From assembly GCF_000165395.2 (NCBI RefSeq), contig NC_067396.1, positions 434,001 to 498,000 of the forward strand: 64,000 nt of DNA, written 5' to 3'. The notes beneath the pieces were generated by a model that was not told where the DNA came from, did no database searches, and worked only from the letters and a program-made list of their open reading frames with translations. The position numbers and the translations under genes were made by a program. Positions 33,901 through 43,246 of this stretch are shown piece after piece. Position 1 is the stretch's first letter. Each line of letters begins with the position of its first letter. This DNA comes from Babesia bovis T2Bo. Taxonomy: Eukaryota > Apicomplexa > Aconoidasida > Piroplasmida > Babesiidae.

Positions 33901-36900
33901 CCTTGTCAACGCTCATAGAAGGGAATATCACCAGGTTCTCGTGTGAGTGGTTACTTATCCACAACGTGGAGGACAGCTGGATAGTGAAACGATTCGACAC
34001 CGAGGCGCCAACAGCCATCTTGCCGCTGACCCTCTGCTGGGTGCGCACCATGACGTAGGCATACTTGAACACCTCGTGCTCAAATAGGTGCAGCGGTATG
34101 GGCGCTGCGCGGGTTATGCTTTTCACCTTCTTTATGACGTTAGCGCTCCAGCCTTTGAAGCTTCTCCTTCGGTGCAAGTTTCTTGTGCTATCACGATTGG
34201 TACCGGAGGCAAAATCAGTTATCGTAAACCGTGCGCATGGCATGGCTACACCAAACCTGTACATCTTAGCGCCCAGGTGCTCGTTCCGCATAGTTCGTAG
34301 GAAGCCCATGCGGTTGGTATTCCTACCACGTTGGTACACCCTGGAGACATCCAGGCGGAACATCATCTCGTCTTCCTGGGTCAGGTTAAGCATTGACGAC
34401 GGTATTTCATATATGCAATTGTTCAGCTGTATCCTGACTACAAACGGTAAAATGATGCCATAGTGTCCCACTGGCAACTCGCATCGGCCTCCATCCTCAA
34501 TGATACGCCACTCATGGTCGTCGTTGCGGTCATATACTGGATTCACATAGAGGCAAAGCGCTATCGGCTGTCCCAGGCTGTTAACAAGCTCGGAGTGCAA
34601 CTCTCGGGACCGCTCCACATTAACCGCGGGATCGGTATTACCCTGTGTCATCGGGCTTGCGTCGTCGCCAACGAATATAGCATTCCGCTCAGGCTCAGCC
34701 TCAAACTTGAGCAGACCCAGTGCGTGGACCGCCGCCATAATAGCTGCGTGCACATCGAGGAACCTGCTGCAATGCAACAGGTTATTGAGCAACCGGAACT
34801 CAATCGCCGCCGGCACCTCCCATACGGGCAAGTTACGGTTAAGCAGGCCGTAGCAACCTGGGTAATCAGCTACTACATGTAACCCCGGTACTGTCCGCAG
34901 CATGTTCAGCGGTATCACCGAGCGTGTAACGTCCTTATCCAGGCGGCATGCCGGAGCTGGCTGCAAAGCCTGGTAGTCCATCTCACTCTCGTCCACTAGC
35001 ACTTTCCTTAATCTTGACATCTCGGTAATATGCTTCATGAAGCCGAAAACGCACTGTGCAACGTTTAGGGAGATATTGGTATTGATCCAGGAAGTGCTAA
35101 TGTTGATACTAGTTTTAGTCACTAGGCCCGGCTTGGAACCTCGCAGGCATACCACAAAGGGCTCGACCAACATCTCACGCCGTAGATCGCGGCATACATC
35201 AAGTGTCACTGAGAAGCGTGATTCAAACCGGATTAAAGGCTGGTCACCCGAGAACAAAGATGCCGTATCCAACGGTAAGCCCTCGAGTGAGTTGGTACCA
35301 CCACCGCGGCATTTGTGCTTGGTATCCGTGGAGCAGCACTGCGACAACATGCTGTGCGCTCCCGCAATGCACAGCGCAATGCGAGTGTCAATATCGTCAG
35401 TGTATACCCCCAACACGCTTAAGGGCTCGTGGCTGCTCTCGTGGCCTAGGACATCAGATATCTTCAGTGACCTGACATGTCCCAATGGCGATGTGCTACC
35501 GACTTCATTCGCCCATAGGTGCATTCCAAAGTCCTCTATAGTCACTGTAAGTATATTCGCCAACTCGTTGGCCGCATTGCTCGATACCTCAATGTGCAAC
35601 AGGTTGAACCCAATCCTTAGTCCAATGCTCAACTCGTTAAGCAAGCGCTCCACGAACCCTAATTGCGCCAAGGCCGAGCTGCGTCGGAAATGATTCTTTG
35701 CCACTGAGTACTTCCGCTCTGGGAGTAACGCCTCCAGGTCTTCCACGCCCTGGTTTGACGACACCACGCTGACCCAATCTGACTCTGCAGAACTCTGTAG
35801 ACACGAGTAGAACCCATCCGAATTACTCGATGCCTCTGCTATAGCTTGCTCACCCTGATCATCACGTTTAGAGGAGCCGCGTGACCGCATCTCCAATACG
35901 GGGTTGGTCAAATCAATGCTCGGGTCCAACTCCATCAAGGCGTTTATTATACCAACGACTGAGTATAGCGACAGCACATCTATACAGGACAGTGCCACTT
36001 TAACCGTCTGGAAATCAATGGTCAAACATAGCGATTGGGGTAAATCGCTACCGGGTCCGGTTACAAGCAGGCTAGTGCAAACCTCCATGCGGAACGGCTC
36101 GATGAACCTGGAGTCTACTGGATCCTGGAGATCGTATAGAGTGTGCTTGGACGACTCCAAGAGACCGTATAGCTTCAAGTCACTCTTGCTGCGCTGGGTC
36201 ATGTACTTCATGAAGTCATACTGCTCGCGCTTATGCTCATCGGTACCGAAGCTCCTTCTACGGTGGCCGCGTGAAAACCCACATGGAGACAACATCCAAC
36301 TAGAAAACGTTCGTGAAAACACACCCGAGATGTTAGAACCGCTAGCGCGCATATAGAACCGCATGGGTGAGTACCCAGCAAAGATTTTACTACTCCTTGG
36401 CGGTGCATGGGAAGGCCTGTGAGTTGCCGTAGGGCGCATCACTGGTACGTAGTCGTGTACCACCGGCTCGTTGCGTGATGCACGTACACTGATGAATATA
36501 GTACCACGTCCCGTTATCTGCATATATATCGGTGTTATCATGTAGGCCTTCCGGTGGGTCTCCCTGAGTACAGAGGCTAGGAAGGTCCATAGCAAATGCG
36601 CGTTGAACTTCCCTTGGTGGTCCACTGGAACTGAGTTCGACACTATACTAACTTGTTCACGGGACCCCAAGCGCGAGTGATGCTCGCGCCGCTTGTCCAC
36701 TAGCATCTTCATGGCCCCGGTGTAAGTATCACTGATGGAAGTCGCGGTCCCGGGCACCACGCGCTGCGCGAATGCGCGCTCGTTGGTGCCCACGTACATC
36801 GAGCTGCGCATGTCGCCAGGATCGGCAATCGAACATGCTCGGGAGTTGGAAACGCTGGCCATGTCCACAATGTTAAACCTGTCCCTCAGGACCTTGTACC

Positions 36901-39900
36901 ACATATAGTCTATGAAGTTGCGGTACCCAAACCAGGCGGAGTCACACAGTACATAGACGCTGGATTGTGCCACGCTTAGCGTGGCATCGAGGTTGGGAGC
37001 CTGGGTTGGAGTGGCGGCACTCGCATTGAACCACGGCGGAATCTGCCACCAACGGTCGCATATACGTGAACACATGGCGATAATCTCGTCTAGAACCTCC
37101 CAGCACACGCCGGCGAACATATTACTGAACGCAACTACGCAGCGACCACGCTGGCACTGGTCAAAGTCTAACGAGGCAGTCATTAAACAGGGCTGGCCCA
37201 CGTGCGTGCTCTCGTGCATCGACTGAACGGTGATATCAGCCGCGCGTGAATAGTCCATGACCGACCTGATGTAATGCTCAACTCGAGTGTAAGCCCGTGC
37301 GATATGGCTATTAGGCTGCGCCAACTGGAAAAAGGGTTCCTCGTGGTAATCATGTGACAGCTGGTGCCTGAATACTATACTATCGTAATCCACATGGCGC
37401 AAGTCAGTAACCAGGGTGCTGTTACGATTTAACCTGCCGCAACGTTCCTGGGCGTTTGGGCGGTTGACCAAATTGTTCATAACGTGGTTCATCCCCTCGC
37501 TGTATGAATAGAGGCACTGTCTTACTCGGTGTACCTCGCGGGATACCTTCAGCCAACGCCAGAACAACGTGGTATCACCCCCGGATAACATAGTGGATAC
37601 ATATAGTGGCACTGCATTACTTTGGTCTTCCACCTCAATGCATCCTACAAATGCACGCAAACGCTCGATACCGCGGTCGTTATAACACACTTTACAACCC
37701 ACGCCAGTTACCTTGAGACTGAGTAACGGAGCCGTGATGCCATAGGACGTTAGGACAGCCTGGATGTTGGACACAGGGGCACGCCGTGAAATTGCTCTTA
37801 CAGCCTCGGTAGTAGTCCAGTAGTCGCCATAGCTCAAATTGTGGCAAGTGTCAACCGGCAGCACCCCCGCTTCGGAACTGGGTAGAATAACCATACGGGC
37901 CATCTCAACATCCTCGGTTACAATGCGACTAGCACGGCGAGTGGAAGGGCCACCAACGGGTGATCCCGAGGGCCACACCGTGGAGACTCCGGAGGTTATA
38001 TCCTCCGAGGGTGACGAGCTCCCATCGGAGGGATTGGATACCGGGTTTGCAGGTAGATCCAGGACTATGGGCTTGCGCAACTCCAGGAACAGATAGTCCA
38101 GCTTTAGCTCGTATAGCACTGATCGAGCTCGCTCTAACGCGCGCTGCTTGCGAACCACCTGGAGATCACGCCACAGCTTGGAAACGACATGTGTGAAACC
38201 AGCATTTGACCTTCGGGAGCGTACGCTGTAGCCAGTGGAGCTGACCGCATCACCGTGGTCGTCGTCCGGGGTTACCTCATCTCCAACACGATAACCGCCA
38301 ACACGTGATATGTACTCGTGGTAGTCATTAGTCAACTTGACGTAGGACTTGTAGGCACCCAGCAGAGTACCGATATCAAGCTCACGCAGTGACATGTATA
38401 CAGAACCCAGGTTAAACGTGATTACAGTCTGCGGCAGCCGAGGACGCGAACACAGGGAATTAGCCCACCGGAACTTGATGAACAGTTCATTGTCCCGCCC
38501 AAGTGAGACCACCTCAAAGTTATTCTGTAACTTGGACAAACTCAGGGCAATCACGGGGTCGTCGCAGCCGCGGCGGCGTATGGTACCACAGGTCATCGAT
38601 AGGTAGTCCAGTAACTTGATACCACCAGTTCCCAGGTACACCTCTCGGCGGCCGCCGTCAGATAGGAACCTATAGTCGCAATTGACCGATAGCAGCGATA
38701 TGTTAGAGGCGCGAACCAAATGGCAGTCGTAGGGCACCTCAGCCTGCGGCTCCTCAAACCTTGGCTTGACGTCACTGGCAATGGCAAACGAGTCCATGCA
38801 GAGTGCATATGGCAGTGTACTGTCCGAGGCACTTGATCCCAGGAAGAAGCATACTTGGCGACTGACCTCAACAAAGAGGTACAAATTCATAAATGGCAGT
38901 GGACCCTGTAGCAAATTGCGGTAGTACTCAATACCGAGGTCAATCAGTTCATAGAGTTCGGTGTAACTGCCACTCTTGTCCTGTGATAGATGGTATATCT
39001 TCTTCTGTGAACCCACTAAAACGGGGTTAACGGTATCGTTCTGGCTTTGGTTATGCTTACGCATACGCAGGAAGTCCCGGTACTCATCCAGTACCTTCAG
39101 GTGCCCGAACAAATCACTATTCAGGTGTAACAAAACACGCGTATCAGCGTCACTCGGGGTGCAGTAGCGATTAAAGCTTATCCCGAAATATATATTAGAG
39201 TCAAACACGGGCTTGTATATAACATCCGATATGCGGGAGTCGGCGGGCACTGGGTTATCAGCGTCGCTGGGAGCAACGTACTCGCCACATGACAGCAGCA
39301 GCGTGGCAGGGCCCTCCAGTAGCCTGCAGGCGCAATCTTTCAGCAGCCGCTGCTCGGCGTTGTCACTGTCAAGGTTAAACCCGAAGCTGACAACGCTAAA
39401 CGGCAGGAGCTCTACCTCCATGACCTGGCATCCATCACGGCCGTAGATATCACTAAGGAAGAAGTGGAGACCGCGCAAGGAGCACACATATGCCTTGGCA
39501 GCTAAAACGCCATGCTCACTAGGCTCGACCTCAAAAGTCAGACTAACGCGTGAATCCATGAGTATGAGATCAAGCATGAAGTCGAACGTAGTCATGGGAC
39601 TCAAGCAAATCTTGCGCAAAGAATCTAGAAAGGCGTGTGACTTTGCGTGTTTAGTGGCAATTTCGTATATGCCACCAACTAGTTTTAGCCTTGCCTGTAG
39701 CCTAGAGTGCTCCTCGCCACTTTCTGTGTCTACGTCCGTGTCGTCGAATCGGCCACATATGTTGGTAACCAGCACGTCAGTCAAACACTCACGTGCATCG
39801 GGACAGAACCCAGTACGCTCGCCAAAACTTTGAATCAGTGAGCGTAGGGCGTCGGAGGCATTCTTCCTCAGTATGCGAGTCGCCTGTATCGAGTGCAGTA

Positions 39901-42427
39901 TCTCGAAATCCGAGATGAACTCCCCAATCTCGGGGCTTTGGCTAGATTGACCTAATAAATGTTGCGGCCAGTACTCCATGTACCGACGCTGGTCGTCGGC
40001 AGTGGGTCTAGCATGCTCAAACGTGTATATGATGCCAGACTGCCAACTAAAATGCTTCATTATTCCCTCGAACAGCATGTTATACAGGCATTCGAGCTGG
40101 TCCTTGGAGACAACTACATTCAATCCCTCAAAGTGGATGAACAGGCCACAACGAGGTAGATAATCACGCGCGCTAGCTATGCTCTCCTTGTAGAGCTTAG
40201 AGTCCTGCTGTCGGCCCCAATCGGACCAACATGATCGCGGGCGTAACGACGGTTTAATGGGATACATACAAAAGTAAAGCGATAGCACGCCACTAACTTC
40301 CTTGGGGTTCACTATGTAGTTATGGTTCGCTTCGTCCAATAACCGGAGGAACAGCTCCTTCATTGCAGGGTCCTCATTACGATTCATTACGAACGATAAC
40401 CGCGTCCAGGAGTCGCCCACGGTGCGCAGGTTGCGAATATTACTCATATCAACACGCTCGCGTTTGGCAGTGGTCGCTTTATCAGGGGCGGTATCATATG
40501 TGGTTACTAAATCGGGTGTATCACGGAACCCACGTACATGCCAAGTCTCGTCATACGACAGCGGAGCGCCATGGTCAGCACGGTACTCATCCTCGTCGAA
40601 GATATCGGAATCAGGTTCCGAGAAAACACAGTCCCGGTTACCGCATATCCCGAAGCAACTTGCTGAATCCCCGGGTCCTGAAGAATCCAATCCTTCAATG
40701 CGCGGCTCGTCAGAGCTGTGGCTGGAGTCTGTTGGTAGCTTGACTGACACTTGGGAACACGATGTATTGTCGCCAGTGGAGCACCTGTGTACACGGTGCC
40801 GTGTTGCGTAACGCAGTTGCGCGTTGTGGATCATCTCGGAACACTCAAAGTGGTGTTGCTCCTCGGGTTGTTGGATATCGCAAAACGTGCTCAAGAGGAT
40901 GCGCCAGGTGGAGCCTGGAGACAGGCTATAGCCAACAGAGCCGCCTAGCACATTCGCATCAGGTGCTCCATGAGATGAGCACACAGAAGCGTTATCCGAT
41001 GACAGCGAAACGCCACAACAACAGGGGCTGCCACGGCAGTGCACGCAAGTGGCGCCAGTAGAGAGACCAACAGGGTTAAGCGGATGTGACCTTGATGTTA
41101 GACACGCTTTATAATCCGGTAACAAGAAACGATGGCCGCCACGATCGCGACGGATGAACCCACGTCCTTCAGACCACAGCCCATACCGGTGCCCCGGGGT
41201 GAGAATACCACCCGTGGAGCACCGATGACGCCTTGAAACGCGAATTGGGGCACTAACTGTGTTGTGCCAACCAGTCCTGGTACTACCATCACACCCAGCA
41301 TTGTGGTCACCCGAACTCAAGTAGTTCATCACGCGCGATATAACTCCGCCAAACATGGCGTTGGTGCACGCCAGCGCGTTGGCCAACGTTGACAGCCCCA
41401 AGTCACCATGAGCTGCCGGGTCATAGGAATACCTTACAAACCGAAGCCGGTTACGTGATATATCACCCGGGCGGCAGCATTTTATACGGAACTCCTTGCG
41501 ACTGGACTTTGACTTCGGGGCAGCGCAATAACGTAACCTGTGCCTGCGTGCTACACGCACAAAGTGGACGCAACGGTGGTTGTTATCCAGGCCGTAGCTA
41601 TAGCTGGCGCCGCTACCACGGCTGCGAGCATCCATAAAAAGACACTCGTCAACTTCATTAGCACTTGGCGTTGCGTCACCAGCGGGATCCACACCGCTAC
41701 CGCAAACTGTATTACCAGGTCGAAGTGGGTCTAGTCGGTCGATATAAGCACCAACGCCATGTACCTCTATGCGGCGGTGGATTACACCGTTGTTTATAGC
41801 ACCGCTCTCGGTATAGAACGAGCGGTGGAATGGCGTATCACAAGCAGCGTCACCGCGGGATTGCGTTGACGGATCCATGCCGGACAGTACCACAGCAGAC
41901 TTGACCATACACCCAAAGGCATACGATAGCCTCGGGTTGGTAATGTAGTCCTCAATGCGCAGGTGGATGTTGGCGATCCGCACCTCTAGGTTATCCAGTA
42001 AATAAAGTACTGTGCGCCAGAGAAACCCGCCGCCCTCAATCTCCGTCACAACCTGGTGTAAACTCTCAGCGGCCAGCGTGGTAACCTTGTGTGCCATGTG
42101 CTCCTCGCGGAATGACGCGGAGTCCCATTGTGTCTCGGGGAGGCTGGTTAAGAGCAGTACCACATTGTTGATCTCCAATACCAGCTTGCTCTTTGACAAG
42201 CTCAGTAATGGCAGGCGCACTGTCAGCTTGACCTCATCAATCAGACCGAAAGTCAGGTGATAAGGCAGGCCCAACGAGTGCACAATGCTGGGCTTCAGAC
42301 GCAGCCCGGTGAGTACAACGTTGCCGCTCAACAAATTGCGCAAGTGGAGTGTATTCTCGTCAATGCCCTCAATGAACGGCTTCAACAGCCGGTGAAGCAG
42401 GCTTATAATCTTCTTCTCTAGCATCAT
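27965..42427 (-). CDS. VPS13-family bridge-like lipid transfer protein, 4820 aa, single exon
   Basis: VPS13/chorein proteins form long hydrophobic grooves that move bulk lipid between membranes at contact sites. The N-terminal chorein helix and groove start are clear (LLHRLLKPFIEGIDENTLHL, GNVVLTGLRLKPS, LPYHLTFGLIDEVKLTVRLP). The ATG at 42427 is the first in frame; the frame is open upstream but only with a TTG. The middle is repeating beta-rich groove sequence. Central parts resemble the VPS13 adaptor-binding/SHR-BD region (DLWVEQQGVPGYGEVV, SMRLTAQTCVAFGQKTL). Near the C terminus, hydrophobic helical stretches (IIGSMLSAMASLTFGTVSSL) match the ATG2-C-like region. The gene is intronless although neighbours have introns. 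Ser/Arg-rich inserts near residues 290-640 look disordered. Confidence 0.88.
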   Translation of the reverse strand: MMLEKKIISLLHRLLKPFIEGIDENTLHLRNLLSGNVVLTGLRLKPSIVHSLGLPYHLTFGLIDEVKLTVRLPLLSLSKSKLVLEINNVVLLLTSLPETQWDSASFREEHMAHKVTTLAAESLHQVVTEIEGGGFLWRTVLYLLDNLEVRIANIHLRIEDYITNPRLSYAFGCMVKSAVVLSGMDPSTQSRGDAACDTPFHRSFYTESGAINNGVIHRRIEVHGVGAYIDRLDPLRPGNTVCGSGVDPAGDATPSANEVDECLFMDARSRGSGASYSYGLDNNHRCVHFVRVARRHRLRYCAAPKSKSSRKEFRIKCCRPGDISRNRLRFVRYSYDPAAHGDLGLSTLANALACTNAMFGGVISRVMNYLSSGDHNAGCDGSTRTGWHNTVSAPIRVSRRHRCSTGGILTPGHRYGLWSEGRGFIRRDRGGHRFLLPDYKACLTSRSHPLNPVGLSTGATCVHCRGSPCCCGVSLSSDNASVCSSHGAPDANVLGGSVGYSLSPGSTWRILLSTFCDIQQPEEQHHFECSEMIHNAQLRYATRHRVHRCSTGDNTSCSQVSVKLPTDSSHSSDEPRIEGLDSSGPGDSASCFGICGNRDCVFSEPDSDIFDEDEYRADHGAPLSYDETWHVRGFRDTPDLVTTYDTAPDKATTAKRERVDMSNIRNLRTVGDSWTRLSFVMNRNEDPAMKELFLRLLDEANHNYIVNPKEVSGVLSLYFCMYPIKPSLRPRSCWSDWGRQQDSKLYKESIASARDYLPRCGLFIHFEGLNVVVSKDQLECLYNMLFEGIMKHFSWQSGIIYTFEHARPTADDQRRYMEYWPQHLLGQSSQSPEIGEFISDFEILHSIQATRILRKNASDALRSLIQSFGERTGFCPDARECLTDVLVTNICGRFDDTDVDTESGEEHSRLQARLKLVGGIYEIATKHAKSHAFLDSLRKICLSPMTTFDFMLDLILMDSRVSLTFEVEPSEHGVLAAKAYVCSLRGLHFFLSDIYGRDGCQVMEVELLPFSVVSFGFNLDSDNAEQRLLKDCACRLLEGPATLLLSCGEYVAPSDADNPVPADSRISDVIYKPVFDSNIYFGISFNRYCTPSDADTRVLLHLNSDLFGHLKVLDEYRDFLRMRKHNQSQNDTVNPVLVGSQKKIYHLSQDKSGSYTELYELIDLGIEYYRNLLQGPLPFMNLYLFVEVSRQVCFFLGSSASDSTLPYALCMDSFAIASDVKPRFEEPQAEVPYDCHLVRASNISLLSVNCDYRFLSDGGRREVYLGTGGIKLLDYLSMTCGTIRRRGCDDPVIALSLSKLQNNFEVVSLGRDNELFIKFRWANSLCSRPRLPQTVITFNLGSVYMSLRELDIGTLLGAYKSYVKLTNDYHEYISRVGGYRVGDEVTPDDDHGDAVSSTGYSVRSRRSNAGFTHVVSKLWRDLQVVRKQRALERARSVLYELKLDYLFLELRKPIVLDLPANPVSNPSDGSSSPSEDITSGVSTVWPSGSPVGGPSTRRASRIVTEDVEMARMVILPSSEAGVLPVDTCHNLSYGDYWTTTEAVRAISRRAPVSNIQAVLTSYGITAPLLSLKVTGVGCKVCYNDRGIERLRAFVGCIEVEDQSNAVPLYVSTMLSGGDTTLFWRWLKVSREVHRVRQCLYSYSEGMNHVMNNLVNRPNAQERCGRLNRNSTLVTDLRHVDYDSIVFRHQLSHDYHEEPFFQLAQPNSHIARAYTRVEHYIRSVMDYSRAADITVQSMHESTHVGQPCLMTASLDFDQCQRGRCVVAFSNMFAGVCWEVLDEIIAMCSRICDRWWQIPPWFNASAATPTQAPNLDATLSVAQSSVYVLCDSAWFGYRNFIDYMWYKVLRDRFNIVDMASVSNSRACSIADPGDMRSSMYVGTNERAFAQRVVPGTATSISDTYTGAMKMLVDKRREHHSRLGSREQVSIVSNSVPVDHQGKFNAHLLWTFLASVLRETHRKAYMITPIYMQITGRGTIFISVRASRNEPVVHDYVPVMRPTATHRPSHAPPRSSKIFAGYSPMRFYMRASGSNISGVFSRTFSSWMLSPCGFSRGHRRRSFGTDEHKREQYDFMKYMTQRSKSDLKLYGLLESSKHTLYDLQDPVDSRFIEPFRMEVCTSLLVTGPGSDLPQSLCLTIDFQTVKVALSCIDVLSLYSVVGIINALMELDPSIDLTNPVLEMRSRGSSKRDDQGEQAIAEASSNSDGFYSCLQSSAESDWVSVVSSNQGVEDLEALLPERKYSVAKNHFRRSSALAQLGFVERLLNELSIGLRIGFNLLHIEVSSNAANELANILTVTIEDFGMHLWANEVGSTSPLGHVRSLKISDVLGHESSHEPLSVLGVYTDDIDTRIALCIAGAHSMLSQCCSTDTKHKCRGGGTNSLEGLPLDTASLFSGDQPLIRFESRFSVTLDVCRDLRREMLVEPFVVCLRGSKPGLVTKTSINISTSWINTNISLNVAQCVFGFMKHITEMSRLRKVLVDESEMDYQALQPAPACRLDKDVTRSVIPLNMLRTVPGLHVVADYPGCYGLLNRNLPVWEVPAAIEFRLLNNLLHCSRFLDVHAAIMAAVHALGLLKFEAEPERNAIFVGDDASPMTQGNTDPAVNVERSRELHSELVNSLGQPIALCLYVNPVYDRNDDHEWRIIEDGGRCELPVGHYGIILPFVVRIQLNNCIYEIPSSMLNLTQEDEMMFRLDVSRVYQRGRNTNRMGFLRTMRNEHLGAKMYRFGVAMPCARFTITDFASGTNRDSTRNLHRRRSFKGWSANVIKKVKSITRAAPIPLHLFEHEVFKYAYVMVRTQQRVSGKMAVGASVSNRFTIQLSSTLWISNHSHENLVIFPSMSVDKETRVIPSSSLVWLSLNAPLTAAFPLSRKTVECNRAIDVVKSVGNNLFKQLTNMQENRAPMKHLTPAHVMGPGKVDDLSSRTQEFRLQHILLTELSYKNQRISIPLAWTIEPEATICVCLQQDFPVDLDTQDTCIRITKHDRRGFDFLSTLQPFFIGDVLLSSKSAHHLYHSFEMPRIKMPIPDYVARVNVGQLDPDDIFACDLNTGFVQDINITRKARDTFRTQSMSSAAIVKSQSHSVNLSDVDRDSNVVHSGSLSPDHKPLEPLCSIDLKSPDESQEIQSISIASSSGIEPPVCPEIPLPLNGDLLLQANTGSVSTDSNQGAYVVRAQTFARLSTITDKDATPVTGLVLKRRMRVEHPSSARDNGPPESDSKSKLSIDLPLVDERFPKSILSSTLIEVTSSSRSRFGMKSSGRAGIRHFEIALESCHVIENMMPFDVQILSPATFDYLNRCRSPEAVRIEDVPLYPILIKACSRSRFAWYMKYGRFVLKELVSREFNLKSPTDTIDQSNLVFDAMQPKFQEAYSAILDIPTTPRTPAASGAPPRRLVVSVEISKKPTEPFNERNCMVKRYLASTQYVYTIFVDKWIVNWLDYPISLCRGDGRYKQTIPAQNCSLVSQDLSSTSLQLAIRKTTLRHIPNFESYPKRARRRIFSFDRSSETHVMSNTFTLPDLAFSTCDFADTTECPRLNYLISTSMAPAPFFRTSVLEILPQTTVTNQFSHPLWLREPDIYAPGNVTPTPLGNGWYIVEPGATVELHSQSKGELVVEITGIDPSSYSDEGQLSQNVASPNQFTIWSSGISLKPSNVIQFRYPASVSTSPNMTQMVDKPKRHISGVAKKINYGLCEAEIRMHRGAKVVRFMKPSLSDWIVLNTTGLDLWVEQQGVPGYGEVVTAVGTASGEISERYAGVGVHFACYDPGKEQKLICRFHVGPRSFKQLVGQMGKGARRKNDSVGGAIRGEIQESLINPFNLKNSLNQRAVRVKGSLKVNLSRVESMRCSAVFQLRYGNTVISMRLTAQTCVAFGQKTLHFTAARIPTRGFLRLNRIHPLQLLHIYTALKDKLSVQHDVGYMGYAPRRQLKRLVTTVRDAIPTFCGTTVLGSLKPSNLLKCIKRMIRGSDRLFETLPRPSTSKPQGRTRKTGLFNWDYIFEVNVLGLGLAICGHVTEELLYISGALIKFKVTLDNDEHLFNLSMGWIQSDVHDPSTCYATMLRPLASWQSPARTYDLKQRVQGRALHLGTHDGGIDSQSDRHVITITFNTRGNEYFSVREITDCRIELEPLSLNLDTRIGQSILLLVDEFVAIFGFTNVTAEYFTTANVGIFAHVDTWLRNFDAAEYPLKEVAQSQFSQSMSTGTRYNISNLHVGRIALAINIRRSGSRFSSDLQAQNVVIRHLMHIVRRTPHISDANIILAQESLLELCCTPYALLSHFIIRYITQGVQQIYKVLGAVDLIGNPKIVVHHWINGVCQAASIMKESLQYLHLPPVAVFLWFRSVSRIGVCAVSGIADALYRLTGSWYLIFNTLALNSDRYAVFLMQDTFGKGVDQPSNVMDGVVFGGRSIGRNLYVSVGNFAFKPIHQLMRFWGALKTVGTVNGEVMLSAVHIIGSMLSAMASLTFGTVSSLLNGVSMLSQGLLHQIHSVPMLSAIRPQRSINLLQVAGPIRYNFLESWSMSATRQVSGVNELLVLLPLDMKLKMFDPMQAATSHWSALSAQLSMISPIAVCTPSSALTSYLWVNRTHVGLIHRRKVLWTCESKCIRSIEVIRVPAMKYQTPGTMRYDDSIEVETTFKAARKHFSRDSYYIRIIHVTSDSTNPPRFIRGSIPMALFKRLTEEDTFPSNERGLMRLQGAAALQSQGSAFTKNVTPRGRRETLVNRYYRTYLSADLAGITIDKYERHIDEMPAQGTIIKSPLITPKPESARKDGFKTMVCSSMESTAANKSITQHEGSNSGMFAEVVRLPNLERAQLYFTLLISVLRESAL

Positions 42428-43246
42428 CCTCGCAACTCTGGACACAGAATGTAGCAACTCTACTTAAAACACCGGTCTACTAGCACTCAACGTACCGTAA
42501 TACAAAATACGATTGGAAAAGGCAACTACTGGCATCCTTAAACGCCAGAAGAAGTAGCCAGCAAAACCTCCATCATTCACAGTGCAAATTATGGGCAAGG
42601 ACGATATACAGCAAAACACAACCCGCACAGTGGAACGATAAAAGAGGTCATGTGGTACGGAAATACGATCAGTAATGATATAATGGCCACCGGAGTCACA
42701 CACTCGTGGTTTAGGCCGAAAGTCACAACAAACACAACGCTCAAGTCTAGACACTGCTAGAGCGAAAATGATCTATAAAGCCACAATCACGATGACACAA
42801 GCGTGATGTAACTACGTTCAATATTAAAATTGTGTTCTATTTTAAAGTATATTTACAAATGAACATTACGGAGAAAAAGACAGCGTTGGCCACACACCGG
42901 TTCTGGGCACAACGTGGAACGCGCGACTCAGTATAGACAAAACACATGGCAAACGCCACCAAAATATGAAGATCAGTTTTTAATACTCATATACAACACA
43001 GATCCAAGAGTAACTCCGGATTCTATACGACATCACATGGCTCAACTGAACACCTCTCAGCGCAGTAACCACTGAACGGCCAACATTGATATCCAGGCGC
43101 TGTAAATACACATTTTAACGCGATATTTAACACGTGATAATGCAATGGAGCCCGTGAATATGCGAATCTAATGTTATATACCATTCCGTTAAACTGGTAT
43201 CTCACATTTGGGCCGTAGCGCAATCTGTTACCATAATCCTGGCAAA
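42428..43246. other. Divergent intergenic region VPS13/PRP4
   Basis: About 820 bp lie between the divergently transcribed VPS13 (-) and PRP4 (+) genes. Short ORFs (42464..42754, 43023..43262 on the minus strand) have no coding character that I can support. Expected to hold both promoters. Confidence 0.45.

Noticed and set aside
42428..42457. Extended VPS13 start upstream of 42427
   Set aside because: The extra codons begin with TTG, not ATG. The chorein helix begins right at the two ATG codons at 42427-42422. Similar non-ATG extensions were trimmed for PRP4, the EEP nuclease, the AP2 gene and ATCase.
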